This document shows, in pieces, positions 25,567-32,331 of a stretch of 35,845 nt of DNA (within the stretch, counting starts at the first letter, position 1; each line of letters begins with the position of its first letter). Source of the stretch: a virus; IMG/VR virus record IMGVR_UViG_3300032289_000379, positions 1 to 35,845 of that record; one strand, written 5' to 3'. Below the pieces are notes generated by a model. It saw only the letters and a program-made list of their open reading frames with translations, was not told where the DNA came from and ran no database searches. Made by a program: the position numbers and the translations under genes.

Positions 25567-28095
25567 TTATTTTTGGTTTTCGTTAAATAGTCTTTCAAGC
25601 ATTTCTTTTCTTGATTCTTCATCAGTCATGGCAGCTGCTGGGGGTACTGCAAATAGTGGGCTGCCTTTTTCTAGTAGTGACTTCTTAGCTTCTGGGGTAA
25701 TGTCAAAGTAATGTACGGTATCTGTAACAGGTTTACCGTCATCGTATTTACCTCTACCAATTTCCATTTCAGTCTTACCTACCTTGATGCCGTATTTCTT
25801 ACCGTATTTATTGATGTATTCAGGCAATATCTTGTCGTAAAAGCCTTTCATGCCTTCGCCACCAACATCTAGGTCAAGTCCTGTATAAGATTTTGGCGCG
25901 GTTTTGCCTTTGGTATCTTCAATGATTTTTTTGGCCATTTCTTTGCCAATAAAGCTATCTAAGTCTTTTTCTTCAACAATTTTCAATATTGCTGGGCGAC
26001 CACTTTTATCTAAAGCTTGAATTCTGTATTTGTCGCCACCCATAAATGTTGCGTTTAATTCACTTACTTGTTTTGATAAACTGTAACGGTCTGCCTGTTG
26101 TTTGCCTGTAGTAAATGCTACTCGGTCATAGCCTTCATCAACTGCCATTTGAATAGCTCTGCGTACAGCCATTTCTTGCCAGTTTTTCTTATATGGTGCA
26201 TCAGGCACTTCGCCAATGCCACCCATTTCATAGCGTAATTCTTGTATTTGCTTATCAATTTCTTCTAAACGAGCATTGATTTGAGGTTCTTCTTGAACGC
26301 TAACCACATTTCTTTTAGTTCTTAAACTTGAAAGTTCATTTCGTAACTTGTCAAGCTCAACCCTAATTTCAGCTCTGCGCTCTAAGCCTTCTTTGGTTTC
26401 GTAGCCTTTCTTACGGCCTTGTTGATGCCAGTCAGATTGGATTTCCTCAATAAATAATGACTTCTTGCCGTCAATCATGCGGTCATTTACACGCATGTGG
26501 GCAAGGATGTTTGGTTCGTCAAAATGGCCAGATTGGTACTCTACAGGTTCAACTTGGTTTCTATAACGCTGGAATAATGGCGAAGCCATAGCTTTTTCTT
26601 CAGTGTCAAAAGCAATAGGTTTGCCGTCAGCACCAGATACATAAGGGTCACCACGAACTGGACCTTTTAAGGTGTACTTGCCTTCAAGGGTTGGGTGCTG
26701 TGCAATTGTGTATTGAGGTACGGTATCTTCAAGCTGAATCAATACCTCGCGGTAGTTCTTGCTTGGGCCTTCAGTCTGGTAATCAGTGTATTTAGGGCCA
26801 CCTTCTGGTTCATAGCGCAAGTTTCCTTGTTCTAAATGGTAATCACGCAAAATATCTTCAGCATCATTTAAATCATAAATTCCACGCTGAGGGGTAATGT
26901 CGCGACCATTTTCTGCTTTGATTATGTATCCAGCAGAATCGTTACCCAAAATTTGGCCACCATATTCATCATCGTAGCGCATATATGGGTCAGAATAATA
27001 CTCATCTTTTGACATTGCATAAGCGCGCTCATACAAAGCATCATCAATTTCGCGTTCTAAGCGTTCAGCTGTGGATGGGTTAATGTCGTAATCAGCAAAT
27101 TCGTCAGCGTTTTTAGCAAGAATATCATCCATTACTTCTTGGCGTAACGGCAAATCGTCTTTAAAATCATCTAAATAATCGGTTGCTCTTGCATCAATGT
27201 AGTCGTAATCGTCAATTACTTCACCATCACGAAGTCTGTAGTCATCAACTAAATCAGTTCTTTGTGCGCCATAATAGTTGTCATCAAGCACAGTTTGTTT
27301 GAGTTTGACTGGGTTTGTGTGCAAAAAGTCCTGAATTTCTTGCTTTGTGACCTTTGGATTCTGCTCCAAAAACTTATCCAAACCGCGGTAGGCCATTTCT
27401 TCTTGCTTGACAGCTGGTGTTTTAAGCAGCTGCGCCATGTATTGTTGGCCAGTTCCCTTGGCTTGTGGCAAGTTATTCACTGCTTCGTCAAGTGTAGAGT
27501 AAAAGCCAAGCTCATTTTTCTTAAGTTCTTGAGCCATTTTTGCTGGGCTGAACTTGCTGGCGTAGTCAATGACCTGAGTTGCTGTGGCATTTGGGTTGCC
27601 AGTAATAATTTGTACTGCTTTATCGCTGGCGTTTAAAGCGCCCTTACTTGCAGAAGATACGCCTTTTGCCAAAGCTGGCGCAATCCATGTGCCTAGTTCT
27701 TCGTGCTGCTCGTAACCTTCGTATGGGTCGCTAACGCGTGGTACAAAATCCAATGTTTGCTTAGTAGTAGGCGCCTTTGGCACTACTAATGCTTGTGCAA
27801 GCGGATTACTTAACAACTCCATGCCAGTTTGTACATTTTGTACTGACTGTGGCATATAGCTTTTTATGGTTTGATTTAAATCTCGTAAGTCACCAACTGC
27901 GCCAATGGCTTGTGCAACTCCACCCCTTGCTAATGATTCTGCGGTATTGGGTACAACAGCTGCTGCATTTCTAACGCCTTGGCCTAGGTCTTGCCATTGC
28001 TGTTTGTTTGTAAGGCCGCGCAAAATGTTAGCCATTGCTTGGCGTAGCGATAAATCATCTGGCGCTGCTTCTCCAAAACCTGTGTATTCCATCAT
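25567..28095 (-). CDS. Large polyvalent-type protein, probably ejected with DNA
   Basis: The 842-residue protein is largely acidic and helical, with a disordered tyrosine/aspartate-rich centre (about 285-400). Around 545-555 it carries FIEEIQSDWHQQG, and at about 632-670 PDAPYKKNWQEMAVRRAI and GYDRVAFTTGKQQADRYS. These motifs recur in large polyvalent proteins of phages and mobile elements and are thought to belong to effectors delivered with DNA (family knowledge). Enzymatic activity is not established. The start ATG overlaps the upstream stop (ATGA). Being encoded beside terminase, it may act early in the infected cell. Confidence 0.75.
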   Translation of the reverse strand: MMEYTGFGEAAPDDLSLRQAMANILRGLTNKQQWQDLGQGVRNAAAVVPNTAESLARGGVAQAIGAVGDLRDLNQTIKSYMPQSVQNVQTGMELLSNPLAQALVVPKAPTTKQTLDFVPRVSDPYEGYEQHEELGTWIAPALAKGVSSASKGALNASDKAVQIITGNPNATATQVIDYASKFSPAKMAQELKKNELGFYSTLDEAVNNLPQAKGTGQQYMAQLLKTPAVKQEEMAYRGLDKFLEQNPKVTKQEIQDFLHTNPVKLKQTVLDDNYYGAQRTDLVDDYRLRDGEVIDDYDYIDARATDYLDDFKDDLPLRQEVMDDILAKNADEFADYDINPSTAERLEREIDDALYERAYAMSKDEYYSDPYMRYDDEYGGQILGNDSAGYIIKAENGRDITPQRGIYDLNDAEDILRDYHLEQGNLRYEPEGGPKYTDYQTEGPSKNYREVLIQLEDTVPQYTIAQHPTLEGKYTLKGPVRGDPYVSGADGKPIAFDTEEKAMASPLFQRYRNQVEPVEYQSGHFDEPNILAHMRVNDRMIDGKKSLFIEEIQSDWHQQGRKKGYETKEGLERRAEIRVELDKLRNELSSLRTKRNVVSVQEEPQINARLEEIDKQIQELRYEMGGIGEVPDAPYKKNWQEMAVRRAIQMAVDEGYDRVAFTTGKQQADRYSLSKQVSELNATFMGGDKYRIQALDKSGRPAILKIVEEKDLDSFIGKEMAKKIIEDTKGKTAPKSYTGLDLDVGGEGMKGFYDKILPEYINKYGKKYGIKVGKTEMEIGRGKYDDGKPVTDTVHYFDITPEAKKSLLEKGSPLFAVPPAAAMTDEESRKEMLERLFNENQK

Positions 28096-28640
28096 TTACC
28101 CATTTTTTCTAACTGTTGTCTTAGGATTTCACGCCTAGGAATGGTAATGTTTACATCGCGCCCTTCGTTACCAATGTATGCGTTGCCAAGTTCACTGGCT
28201 AAATTGGTTGGCCATTTTAAAGGATTGTCAGCAAGTGTCTTTCCTACAACCGTCAAAGCTTTAATTACAGGGTTCATTTGTTGGTACTTCTCAACATCTT
28301 TTTGGCGAGCTTCATTAACAAAGTCATATCTATCTTTAACCGATACAGAACCGTCTGGGTTTTGAGCGTAGTTAAAGCGGCCTAGCGTTGTTTTGGTGGC
28401 AATTTGTGGTCCATACTCAGGTCTAGCATTGTCACCCATGTATTTGGCGTAGTCTGAATACTGCACATCGCCTTTGCTGCCACGAATTTTTGATTGGTCA
28501 ATAACATCTTGAATGCCAGCTAATTCTTGTGCAGATAAGTCTTTTTCAGTGATTGGATTACGGTTGCCAAACAATGTTGTGGCATACATTCTCGTATCCA
28601 TCGGCACGAAATTGCGCAATGTTTCAGCTAGGCTGGCCAT
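28092..28640 (-). CDS. Putative virion-associated protein, partner of 25567-28095
   Basis: The 182-residue protein is not from a family I recognise by name. It has VQYSDYAKYMGDN, TLGRFNYAQNPDGSVSVKDRYDF (a stretch repeatedly seen in phage internal or lytic-associated proteins), and a basic C-terminal helix (RREILRQQLEKMGK). It is translationally coupled by a four-base overlap to the large polyvalent-type protein downstream, which suggests that both act together, perhaps in the virion. It has no membrane segment. Confidence 0.6.
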   Translation of the reverse strand: MASLAETLRNFVPMDTRMYATTLFGNRNPITEKDLSAQELAGIQDVIDQSKIRGSKGDVQYSDYAKYMGDNARPEYGPQIATKTTLGRFNYAQNPDGSVSVKDRYDFVNEARQKDVEKYQQMNPVIKALTVVGKTLADNPLKWPTNLASELGNAYIGNEGRDVNITIPRREILRQQLEKMGK

Positions 28641-28642
28641 AG

Positions 28643-28792
28643 TTAGAACTTGTCTTTAACAATCTTGTTAAATTGCTTATTTAACATCTCTCTACGAGCT
28701 ACTCGTTTAGCTTCTTGCTTTTCAAGGGTTGATTCATGCTCTTTGCGTAGCATGGCATCTTCTTTTTTGTATGTTCGGCTGTAGTGTTTCAT
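28643..28792 (-). CDS. Small basic helical protein (49 aa)
   Basis: This short gene reads MKHYSRTYKKEDAMLRKE at its start and ends NKQFNKIVKDKF. It is almost half charged residues and predicted to be one long helix. The ATG shares the last base of the preceding stop (TAATG), and the stop is two bases before the next gene, so it fills an otherwise unexplained 150-base gap. No family was recognised. It could be a scaffold-like or nucleic-acid-binding peptide. Confidence 0.75.
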   Translation of the reverse strand: MKHYSRTYKKEDAMLRKEHESTLEKQEAKRVARREMLNKQFNKIVKDKF

Positions 28793-28974
28793 TACATATC
28801 CTTCATCTTAGATTCAATCAATTCTCTGCGTGTAGGCTTTGCAGTCTTGGCAGATTCTTTAAAATCTTTAGCTGACGGTCTGCCTTCTTCGCCAGCTTTC
28901 TTCATACGCTCACCTGAACCAGCCTTGATTCTAGCTCTTTTGGCGTGAATATTTGCATACAAACCGTCACTCAT
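28792..28974 (-). CDS. Conserved small basic phage protein
   Basis: The 60-residue protein contains GLYANIHAKRARIKAGSGE and a following RMKKAGEEGRPSAKDF, then AKTAKPTRRE, a pattern found over and over in environmental phage genomes with no known role. The ATG at 28974 is chosen over the GTG one codon upstream because AGGAGAG is at the right distance. It overlaps the upstream gene by eight bases. High Lys/Arg content suggests nucleic-acid binding. Confidence 0.75.
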   Translation of the reverse strand: MSDGLYANIHAKRARIKAGSGERMKKAGEEGRPSAKDFKESAKTAKPTRRELIESKMKDM

Positions 28975-29155
28975 CACGCTCTCCTAAAAAACGACCATAA
29001 GCTTCTTCAAGCTTGGCTTTACGGCTGCCTTTAGCGTTGTCACGCTCTACATTTAAAGCGATAGCAACGGCTTGCTTCTTAGGCTTGCCAGCTTTCATCT
29101 CGGTTTTGATGTTTTTGCCAACTGATGCTTCTGAACCTGATTTATCTAAAGGCAT
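28967..29155 (-). CDS. Small basic phage protein (DUF6496-like?)
   Basis: The 62-residue protein begins PLDKSGSEASVGKNIKTEM and continues KAGKPKKQAVAIALN. The KxxQAxAIAL core is shared with small phage proteins such as DUF6496, though this is pattern memory only. It is strongly basic and helical. It has an AGGT ribosome-binding site and follows the DUF5856-like gene by two bases. Confidence 0.75.
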   Translation of the reverse strand: MPLDKSGSEASVGKNIKTEMKAGKPKKQAVAIALNVERDNAKGSRKAKLEEAYGRFLGERDE

Positions 29156-29157
29156 GA

Positions 29158-29526
29158 TTACCTCAAAAATTTAAGTTTATATACGGTTGAATTTAATAAA
29201 TTGGCAATGTTGTCAATTTCGTTTTGTAGTTCTGGGTCTTGTGGCAATGAGCCACGAGCTTCACCAACAAACTTTTGTAGCGACTCCATGTATGCAAGAG
29301 CGCTTTTGTTGCCAGAGTTATGGTAATTGGTAGGGTAAGACTCAATCAAGCCGTACTTGCCTTGGTAGGATTCAACCAAAGTATCTACGGCATCTTCAAT
29401 GTTTTCGTAGTATTTTTGTAAAGCTTTATGCTCTGAGTAAGACTTAGAAGATAAGTGTAGTTGATGGGCGATTGTTGCGCTATGCAATAGCGTTTGAACA
29501 AACATTGCGCAGTCTTGATGTTGCAT
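29158..29526 (-). CDS. Helical DUF5856-like protein
   Basis: The 122-residue protein is all-helical, with MFVQTLLHSATIAHQLHLSS, then KSYSEHKALQKYYENIEDAVD and ESYQGKYGLI. This layout resembles DUF5856 and distantly the Dps/ferritin four-helix pattern, with histidines and acids on helices. No proven ferroxidase set can be claimed. The ATG at 29526 is preferred because GGAG lies five bases before it; a GTG-initiated reading (29577) would add 17 residues without support. Confidence 0.75.
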   Translation of the reverse strand: MQHQDCAMFVQTLLHSATIAHQLHLSSKSYSEHKALQKYYENIEDAVDTLVESYQGKYGLIESYPTNYHNSGNKSALAYMESLQKFVGEARGSLPQDPELQNEIDNIANLLNSTVYKLKFLR

Positions 29527-29591
29527 AGCATCTCCAAAAAGGTGGGTACTTGCTTGTGGCTTTCCCCTAAAAATCACTTCTCACGCCTTGA

Positions 29592-29753
29592 TTATCGCCT
29601 ATTCCTTTTATCATAGCAACCGCCACAAAGCCATTTTTGGTTTAAACCTTTATTAAAAGGTACATATTTACCAAATTCTTTGGGTTTTCTTAATCTACAG
29701 TTGTTACATTCTTGCAAAGTTCTGTCACCAGTTTCTTTATTGTCGTGTCGCAT
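29592..29753 (-). CDS. Small zinc-ribbon protein (53 aa)
   Basis: This short gene starts MRHDNKETGDRTLQECNNC and ends WLCGGCYDKRNRR. The two CxxC pairs (C16/C19 and C43/C46) form a four-cysteine zinc ribbon. The ATG lies inside the last codons of the RusA gene (17-base overlap), and the frame fills the gap to the DUF5856-like gene. It probably binds nucleic acid or a recombination partner. It is too short to be noticed by length filters. Confidence 0.75.
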   Translation of the reverse strand: MRHDNKETGDRTLQECNNCRLRKPKEFGKYVPFNKGLNQKWLCGGCYDKRNRR

Positions 29754-30099
29754 CAATCTCATCAATCATCACTAGGCATCCACCACCTTTGCGGATTTCA
29801 CCCCTTTGTACTATTAAAACATCAATTTGTTCATCATCATCAAATACGCCAGCATCTGTTAAAGCATCCCAAAGAGCTTTGATGCGGTTATCTATGTCTT
29901 GCTTACGCTTATCCCTTGGGTAGAGTGTAACTTCCATTTGTAGGCGTTTTTGACCCATTTTAGGCACACAATTGGCAATTACATAGTCTTGCACCTGAAG
30001 TTTAAATTCTCTGCCAGCTTTACTAATACCCATTCTATTCCTAAAAATAGTGCGGTATGAGTTTACCGATGGGGGTAGGGGTAGGTTAAGCACTAGCAA
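29737..30099 (-). CDS. rusA: RusA-like Holliday junction resolvase
   Basis: The 120-residue protein matches RusA throughout: N-terminal LPLPPSVNSYRT, then the catalytic block KRKQDIDNRIKALWDALTDA with D68, D70 and K74, and the third acid in FDDDEQID (D87-D89). RusA cuts four-way junctions symmetrically as a dimer, here probably resolving replication or recombination intermediates before packaging. The start is TTG at 30099, with GGAG seven bases upstream, overlapping the Ref-like gene by 14 bases. Confidence 0.93.
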   Translation of the reverse strand: MLVLNLPLPPSVNSYRTIFRNRMGISKAGREFKLQVQDYVIANCVPKMGQKRLQMEVTLYPRDKRKQDIDNRIKALWDALTDAGVFDDDEQIDVLIVQRGEIRKGGGCLVMIDEIDATRQ

Positions 30100-30364
30100 G
30101 TAGGTTCTCCGTCATTTCAAGCAAATCTTCTTGTCCAATTTGATAATGTTTTTCAAACCCTTTTGCTCCAAGACCATGAACACCTGTATTTCCTCGGTGG
30201 TGTTCAACACAGAGTCCGATAAATGGTGCATTAGCTCTTTTACCGCCAAATCGTCTAATGTGGTGGATTTCCACTCCGCTGTCGTATCGGTTGCCCAAGT
30301 GACGGCATAGGATACATCCAAGTCTTGCGACTTTGGCGTATTTTTCTTTCTCACTTTTGGTCAT
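30086..30364 (-). CDS. Ref-like (RecA-dependent) HNH nuclease
   Basis: The 92-residue protein carries a compact HNH/beta-beta-alpha-metal module: the zinc pair in GCILCRH (C17, C20), the catalytic histidines in EIHHIRR (H34, H35), and the closing LCVEHHRGN with H55, H56, then GVHGLGAKGFEKHY. This order is that of the phage P1 Ref and Pfam RecA_dep_nuc group, which cuts ssDNA bound by RecA. It sits directly before RusA and overlaps it, arguing for a joint role in recombination. Confidence 0.85.
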   Translation of the reverse strand: MTKSEKEKYAKVARLGCILCRHLGNRYDSGVEIHHIRRFGGKRANAPFIGLCVEHHRGNTGVHGLGAKGFEKHYQIGQEDLLEMTENLLASA

Positions 30365-30572
30365 TTAGCATCTGACGAGCAATATCTTCAAGGTCATGTG
30401 ATAAGTCTACCAAAGTAATGCTTAAATCGTAGGCAGCATCCCATTCTTTTTTTAGGGTAGCATCTTCGTATGCTTTTGTTGTTCGCTTAATTTCTAACAA
30501 TGTTTCAGCAAAGTCTATGTAGGATGGGTTTTTAACGGCAAAGTTAATTGCCTTTTTTAGCATTTTGTTCAT
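30351..30572 (-). CDS. Small helical protein of unknown function
   Basis: The 73-residue protein is helical, with a basic start (KMLKKAINFAVKN) and an acidic end (DLSHDLEDIARQM). No family was recognised. It overlaps the Ref-like gene by 14 bases and starts in a TGATG overlap with the upstream gene, with AAGGA as ribosome-binding site. By context it belongs to the replication/recombination group. Confidence 0.7.
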   Translation of the reverse strand: MNKMLKKAINFAVKNPSYIDFAETLLEIKRTTKAYEDATLKKEWDAAYDLSITLVDLSHDLEDIARQMLNDQK

Positions 30573-30907
30573 CAGTTATTCCTTATCATTTTGTCAAATT
30601 GTCTGTCGTTGGCTTGCTGGGTGCGCCATGTTTCCCAGCGTAATTCAGCACATTTTATGTGCAGCTTCAGCATTTCTACTTCGTGGGTAGCTATGCCTAT
30701 GGCCTTGCAGTGTTGTTTGTACTGTGGGCTTGAGTATGCTTCACGCTCTTGACCAGCAATGGTACTTTCGTTACTGGCTTTCATCAAGTCAGCTTTAACT
30801 GAGCTTTTAGCGTTCTCCAAATCAGCTAAAACCGCTTTGGCCTTAGCAAATTCAGGTGCTTTTTCAAAGATAAAATCTATGCAAGCGTTTGGGTCAATTT
30901 CTTTCAT
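30572..30907 (-). CDS. Conserved phage helical protein (replication region)
   Basis: The 111-residue protein is predicted to be two long helices, containing SSPQYKQHCKAIGIATHEVE and AELRWETWRTQQANDR. The AAELR-x-E-x-WRTQQA ending recurs in many phage replication modules without known role. The ATG at 30907 is preferred: it makes an ATGA overlap with the upstream stop and has GGGAG seven bases before it. A longer reading from 30913 would add two residues. Confidence 0.72.
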   Translation of the reverse strand: MKEIDPNACIDFIFEKAPEFAKAKAVLADLENAKSSVKADLMKASNESTIAGQEREAYSSPQYKQHCKAIGIATHEVEMLKLHIKCAELRWETWRTQQANDRQFDKMIRNN

Positions 30908-31095
30908 CGCCATTCTCCCTTTTTTCCTTTGTTACCTTTTGTCCATTGGTCTGCAACATCTCTAAGTAATTCTGTTTTTCTGCCACCAAATCCATAAGTT
31001 GAAATATATTTCCTGTACCAATCAAGGCCTTTTTCTGCTCTAAATGCAAGGTGTTGGCGTACTTCGCATTGATGTCTGTATTCTTCATCGGTCAT
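30904..31095 (-). CDS. Conserved phage protein (DUF7696-like?)
   Basis: The 63-residue protein runs MTDEEYRHQCEVRQHLAF, then KGLDWYRKY and DVADQWTKGNKGKKGEWR. The HQCEVR opening and DQW-x-KGN-x-G-x-WR ending are a recurring pair in phage replication operons. The ATG at 31095 forms an ATGA overlap with the stop of the YdaU-like gene, so it is preferred to a reading beginning at 31128. Function is unknown. Confidence 0.72.
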   Translation of the reverse strand: MTDEEYRHQCEVRQHLAFRAEKGLDWYRKYISTYGFGGRKTELLRDVADQWTKGNKGKKGEWR

Positions 31096-31856
31096 GCCAT
31101 CGCTTTCTTGGCCATTACTAGCAAGCACTTATCTTTGAGTTCTTTGTAGGTAAGACCGATACTATGTATGCCAAGTTCGGAAGCTTTTGCAACAATACCA
31201 GCATCAGTAAACATCCAAGCTTTGTCACTGTTTGAGTTTGTAGGATGTTGGTCTTTAATCCAATCAGCCTTAAATCCAACCCACCCTCTGGCGCAACAAA
31301 GTTCCATTGCTTCTTGTAGTGAGATTCCAGCCTTTTCAGCTTCTTTGGTTAAGCCTTTAAGAGCAGTATCAGTCCACTTGGCTTTTTTAGTCTTGCGAAC
31401 CTCTAAGTAATCTTTAAAAACAGACTCAGAAACACCGTCAGGTGTATTTATTGGTTTATGGTTATTGGTTAATGGTTTATGGTTAGCATTGCCTTTGGAT
31501 TGCGTTTGCAATGCGTTCGCATCAACACCCTTATCTCTATTGGCCCAGCGAGCTTTTGCAGAAGCCCTAGCCTTTTCTGATTTGCCATGATATTCAGCAA
31601 TTGTTTGGTCACAACGCTTATGAATATATCCTTCTTCTGTTAGCTCAAAGAAGTCATTTAATACATTTGAAAACGATAGCATTTCTTCCGCACTGCGTAT
31701 GCTATGCGTTCGCATTAGCTTTTCCAAATCCTTGGTTAATGGACTTTCGTTTAAGTAGTAAGAATCAATTAGCTGACGATAGATGCCATGCTCTAACAAG
31801 GTTAGATGCGATGTATCCTTTCTGTAATCACCAATGTTATGCTCGTAGTAGTGCAT
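31092..31856 (-). CDS. YdaU-like replication protein (DUF1376)
   Basis: The 254-residue protein opens with the DUF1376 domain (about 1-95): HYYEHNIGDYRKDTSHLTLL, EHGIYRQLIDSYYLNESPL and a winged-helix-like remainder. It is followed by a basic linker (KSEKARASAKARWANRD) and a C-terminal helical domain. Members are phage replication-initiation or helicase-loading proteins, usually first in the replication operon, as here. An AAAGG ribosome-binding site lies five bases before the ATG, just beyond the U-tract of the structured RNA element. Confidence 0.85.
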   Translation of the reverse strand: MHYYEHNIGDYRKDTSHLTLLEHGIYRQLIDSYYLNESPLTKDLEKLMRTHSIRSAEEMLSFSNVLNDFFELTEEGYIHKRCDQTIAEYHGKSEKARASAKARWANRDKGVDANALQTQSKGNANHKPLTNNHKPINTPDGVSESVFKDYLEVRKTKKAKWTDTALKGLTKEAEKAGISLQEAMELCCARGWVGFKADWIKDQHPTNSNSDKAWMFTDAGIVAKASELGIHSIGLTYKELKDKCLLVMAKKAMA

Positions 31857-31868
31857 AAAAGCCTTTAA

Positions 31869-31970
31869 TAAAAAAAGCCCTAGGCGACACTCTCAGCGTT
31901 TTAAGCTGTTGGCGGACTGGGTTAGTACCAGCAGAGTGCCGTCTAAGGCTTACTAACAAATCACCGCCAA
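31869..31970 (-). ncRNA. Structured RNA / attenuator between repressor and replication gene
   Basis: On the minus strand AGCCUUAGACGGCACUCU (31950-31933) pairs with AGAGUGUCGCCUAGGGCU (31893-31876) in an 18-position stem with two mismatches and one G-U, followed by seven U. Inside are two 4-bp hairpins with 7-base loops: CUGG-UACUAAC-CCAG and CAGC-UUAAAAC-GCUG. Upstream, GUUAGUA (31957-31951) is the exact complement of the UACUAAC loop, and UUGGCGG (31970-31964) the exact complement of the junction CCGCCAA (31915-31909). An extended -10 lies just upstream. It could be a small RNA with pseudoknots or a terminator/antiterminator switch controlling the replication operon. Confidence 0.75.
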
Positions 31971-31981
31971 GTGATGTATAA

Positions 31982-31990
31982 ATCATATCA
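31982..31990 (-). promoter_or_regulatory. Extended -10 upstream of structured RNA
   Basis: TGATATGAT on the minus strand fits an extended -10 (TGn plus TATGAT). It begins just after the stop of the repressor gene and would start transcripts near 31975, a few bases before the first paired segment of the structured RNA. No -35 is evident at standard spacing. Confidence 0.5.
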
Positions 31991-31992
31991 AA

Positions 31993-32220
31993 TTATTCCA
32001 ACTCTGGCCAAATAAATTTGTACACTTTTGGAAACATATTTTTTCTGCTCATCAAGCCATAGCTTTTCTTCTCCAACTCAGCGCCTAAAAATACCATTTT
32101 GTCGTATGGTATGCCCTTGGTTTTCCATTGGGCCACAGCTGGTGGGCTTACTTTGCATAGCTTGGCAACAGCAGTTGTGCCACCTAATAAGTCTACGATT
32201 TGCGAGTCAGTTAATTTCAT
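31993..32220 (-). CDS. Cro/YdaS-like HTH transcriptional regulator
   Basis: The 75-residue protein is a small helix-turn-helix repressor: IVDLLGGTTAVAKLCKVSPPA and VAQWKTKGIPYDKMVFLGAEL follow the YdaS/Cro layout (helix 2-turn-helix 3 at about 14-33). A short C-terminal tail (KVYKFIWPELE) could mediate dimerisation. It is transcribed divergently from the early rightward operon, and its own promoter region carries matched operator half-sites. It is the only repressor-type gene seen, and no integrase accompanies it. Confidence 0.88.
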   Translation of the reverse strand: MKLTDSQIVDLLGGTTAVAKLCKVSPPAVAQWKTKGIPYDKMVFLGAELEKKSYGLMSRKNMFPKVYKFIWPELE

Positions 32221-32221
32221 A

Positions 32222-32291
32222 ATTAAGCGTAGTATAGTCTAAAAAATATATTTTGCAAAGGGTATTGACAATCGCTTTTAGTATGCTTAAT
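32222..32291. promoter_or_regulatory. Matched operator half-sites flanking divergent promoters
   Basis: ATTAAGCGTA at 32222-32231 and its inverted near-copy ATTAAGCATA (minus strand of 32282-32291) differ at one base. One touches the -10 of the leftward promoter and the other overlaps the -10 of the rightward promoter. A third partial copy (ATTAAGCC on the minus strand of 34812-34819) overlaps the -10 of the second early promoter. They are good candidates for binding sites of the Cro-like protein. Confidence 0.6.
32231..32258 (-). promoter_or_regulatory. Leftward promoter for repressor gene
   Basis: On the minus strand TTGCAA (32258-32253) and TATACT (32236-32231) are separated by 16 bases, a good sigma70-type promoter about 10 bases before the repressor ATG. 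The short leader implies a nearly leaderless transcript. The -10 abuts the ATTAAGCGTA half-site. Confidence 0.75.
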
Positions 32292-32293
32292 AT
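32265..32293 (+). promoter_or_regulatory. Strong early rightward promoter
   Basis: TTGACA (32265-32270), a 17-base spacer and TAATAT (32288-32293) make a near-consensus sigma70 promoter. Transcription should start near 32300, placing the hairpin at 32300-32315 at the very 5' end of the mRNA. The same design recurs at 34793-34821. Confidence 0.9.
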
Positions 32294-32299
32294 TTAATT

Positions 32300-32315
32300 A
32301 CTGCAATGTCGCAGT
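32300..32315 (+). promoter_or_regulatory. 5'-leader hairpin, copy 1
   Basis: ACTGC-AATGTC-GCAGT forms a 5-bp stem with 6-base loop, starting about 6 bases after the -10. It recurs with two loop changes at 34828-34843 in the same position relative to a promoter and ahead of an AGGAG ribosome-binding site. Likely roles are mRNA 5'-end protection or an operator. Confidence 0.7.
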
Positions 32316-32331
32316 GAGATTAGGAGTAAAT

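Noticed and set aside
30112-30354. 80-codon minus-strand frame overlapping the Ref-like nuclease
   Set aside because: The Ref-like frame has clear zinc and HNH motifs and this one has none.
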